The position numbers and the translations under genes are program-made. Below, one piece after another: positions 12,535-13,465 of a DNA stretch of 13,465 bases. The notes under the pieces were generated by a model, which saw only the letters and a program-made list of their open reading frames with translations, was not told where the DNA came from and ran no database searches. The first letter of the stretch is position 1. Each line of letters starts with the position of its first letter. The DNA is from DRGV01 sp018903055 [NCBI: bacterium]. Lineage in GTDB: Bacteria > UBP18 > UBA7526. The stretch is from assembly GCA_018903055.1 (NCBI GenBank), contig JAHIPW010000069.1, forward strand, positions 1 to 13,465, in the 5' to 3' direction.

Positions 12535-13465
12535 CTATCTCAACATACCCCTGACCACGACATCGATGGCCTCTTCCTTGGAAAGTCCTCGGGCCATTAC
12601 CGTCTCAAGCTGCTTCTTATCTATACTGCCAATGGCTGCCTCATGAGTCACCCTTGCCCTATCATTGGTTACTTGAACAATGGGTAAGGCCCTTGCTTGC
12701 GCCTTTCCTTGGACGATCTCGATGCAGTCCACATGTCCCCTGCTAAAGGGAGCATTCCCCTCTGTGATGCCGATGGCCATGGTCTTTGCTCTATCCTTGA
12801 CCGCCACCCGGGCCTTGATGAGGCTCTTAGCATAAGGACCATCGAGAATTACTTTCTCCTTTATTCGGATGTCGTCATCACCCTTCCCATATACCTTGGC
12901 CACCAGTTCTGCCACTGCCTTCTCTTTTGCCCGGGCCTCATAGTCAATCGAGAGCTTACCAACCCTTCCCTTAATTAAGGTGAAACTGGTATCCAGCCTT
13001 CCTCCCTTATCAATATATATCTTACCCTGAGGGATGACCTCTGCCCCCCCACTCTCCCCATGGTAGTGGGTCTCGTGATAGCCCAAGAAGGCCCCCTTTC
13101 CGATCCGGAATTCAGCGCTCATAACATGCTTAATCTTTACTGCATTAGGGAAGGTACAGTGGGCAATTAGAGTGATACTTGAGCCATCCGCTATCTTAAC
13201 ATCAACATAAATCTCCTGCAGTCCTCTTTTGGGAAGGATGCCGAAGCAGAGATAGACCGGTTTCTCGATTTTGTATCCCTTTTGAGTAACCAGGGTTATT
13301 TTTACACCCTTAGGCAATTCCTCTGCCTGAAAGATTCTTATCCCTTCTATCTTTCTCTTCCCTAAGATCCTGTTCTTATTTACTACCAGAGAAGCACACT
13401 GAGGGTCTCTTAAGACCTTGGGATCGCCCCCTGCTTTTCGATAGGCCCGGGCCATACTCTCATAA
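12535..13465 (-). CDS. SufB/SufD-family Fe-S assembly protein (short, SmsB-like), 5' end cut
   Basis: At least 306 residues of a SufBD beta-helix protein, part of a SufBC-type Fe-S scaffold complex. Conserved end: GHVDCIEIVQGKAQARALPI, then VTHEAAIGSIDKKQLETVMARGLSKEEAIDVVVRGM. Cys244 and Glu272 (numbered from the ATG at 13455) probably correspond to the SufB cysteine and glutamate needed for sulfur handling. HYHGESGGAEVIPQG (130-144) is typical of the short archaeal/anaerobe form. The frame stays open to the window edge beyond that ATG, the ATG has only a weak GAG ahead of it, and RAYRKAGGDPKVL looks like the interior of the family's N-terminal helix, so the true start is probably outside. 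An ATPase gene (sufC) is expected upstream. It forms its own unit, separated from thi4 by terminator and promoter. Confidence 0.88.
   Translation of the reverse strand, partial: YESMARAYRKAGGDPKVLRDPQCASLVVNKNRILGKRKIEGIRIFQAEELPKGVKITLVTQKGYKIEKPVYLCFGILPKRGLQEIYVDVKIADGSSITLIAHCTFPNAVKIKHVMSAEFRIGKGAFLGYHETHYHGESGGAEVIPQGKIYIDKGGRLDTSFTLIKGRVGKLSIDYEARAKEKAVAELVAKVYGKGDDDIRIKEKVILDGPYAKSLIKARVAVKDRAKTMAIGITEGNAPFSRGHVDCIEIVQGKAQARALPIVQVTNDRARVTHEAAIGSIDKKQLETVMARGLSKEEAIDVVVRGMLR

Overview
All sixteen protein genes recognised here lie on the minus strand, so the cluster reads from high to low coordinates. The genes are tightly packed: stops and starts often overlap (ATGA at 11422-11425, TAATG at 9856-9858) and several frames overlap by 20-35 bases. 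Strong AGGAGG-type ribosome sites, a sigma70-like promoter (12445-12473), an Rrf2 regulator, IscU, CysE and an RseC-like protein indicate a bacterium. The Thi4, DUF39, NIL-ferredoxin, LarE, HydE and short SufB proteins are typical of anaerobes and are often shared with methanogens. An anaerobic, deep-branching bacterium, perhaps from an uncultured phylum, fits best. No ribosomal RNA or marker gene is present to place it further.

Layout in transcription order. (1) 13465-12535: 3' part of a short SufB/SufD-type Fe-S scaffold gene, cut by the window edge, followed by a weak terminator. (2) 12534-12208: an AT-rich promoter region and a long structured leader with nested inverted repeats. (3) 12207-8756: a thi4-like thiazole synthase, a protein resembling an archaemetzincin that has lost its catalytic histidines, serine acetyltransferase, a ThiF/MoeB-type E1 enzyme and a MoaD/ThiS-type carrier ending in GG. 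(4) 8755-8550: an interspersed-repeat-like spacer. (5) 8549-4472: cysteine synthase, a DUF39 sulfurtransferase, a radical SAM protein and a NIL-domain ferredoxin. (6) 4455-453: a possible 12-codon leader peptide, Rrf2 regulator, IscU, LarE-type sulfur transferase, HydE-type radical SAM maturase and IscS. (7) 448-17: an RseC-like membrane protein.

Together the genes form a sulfur-assimilation and sulfur-trafficking island. CysE and CysK would fix sulfide into cysteine. DUF39 plus NIL-ferredoxin would put sulfide onto aspartate semialdehyde to give homocysteine. Thi4 would use sulfide for the thiamin thiazole. IscS would release sulfur from cysteine for IscU clusters, and LarE and HydE act on sulfur- or Fe-S-containing cofactors. 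A regulator with an IscR-like cysteine triad sits at the head of the isc part.

The parts that look least described are the metzincin-like protein coupled to thi4, the radical SAM gene set between the two halves of the homocysteine system, two short ORFs with good ribosome sites whose stops touch the next start codon, a stem-loop that could alternatively mask the radical SAM ribosome site, and HydE and LarE embedded in an isc operon.
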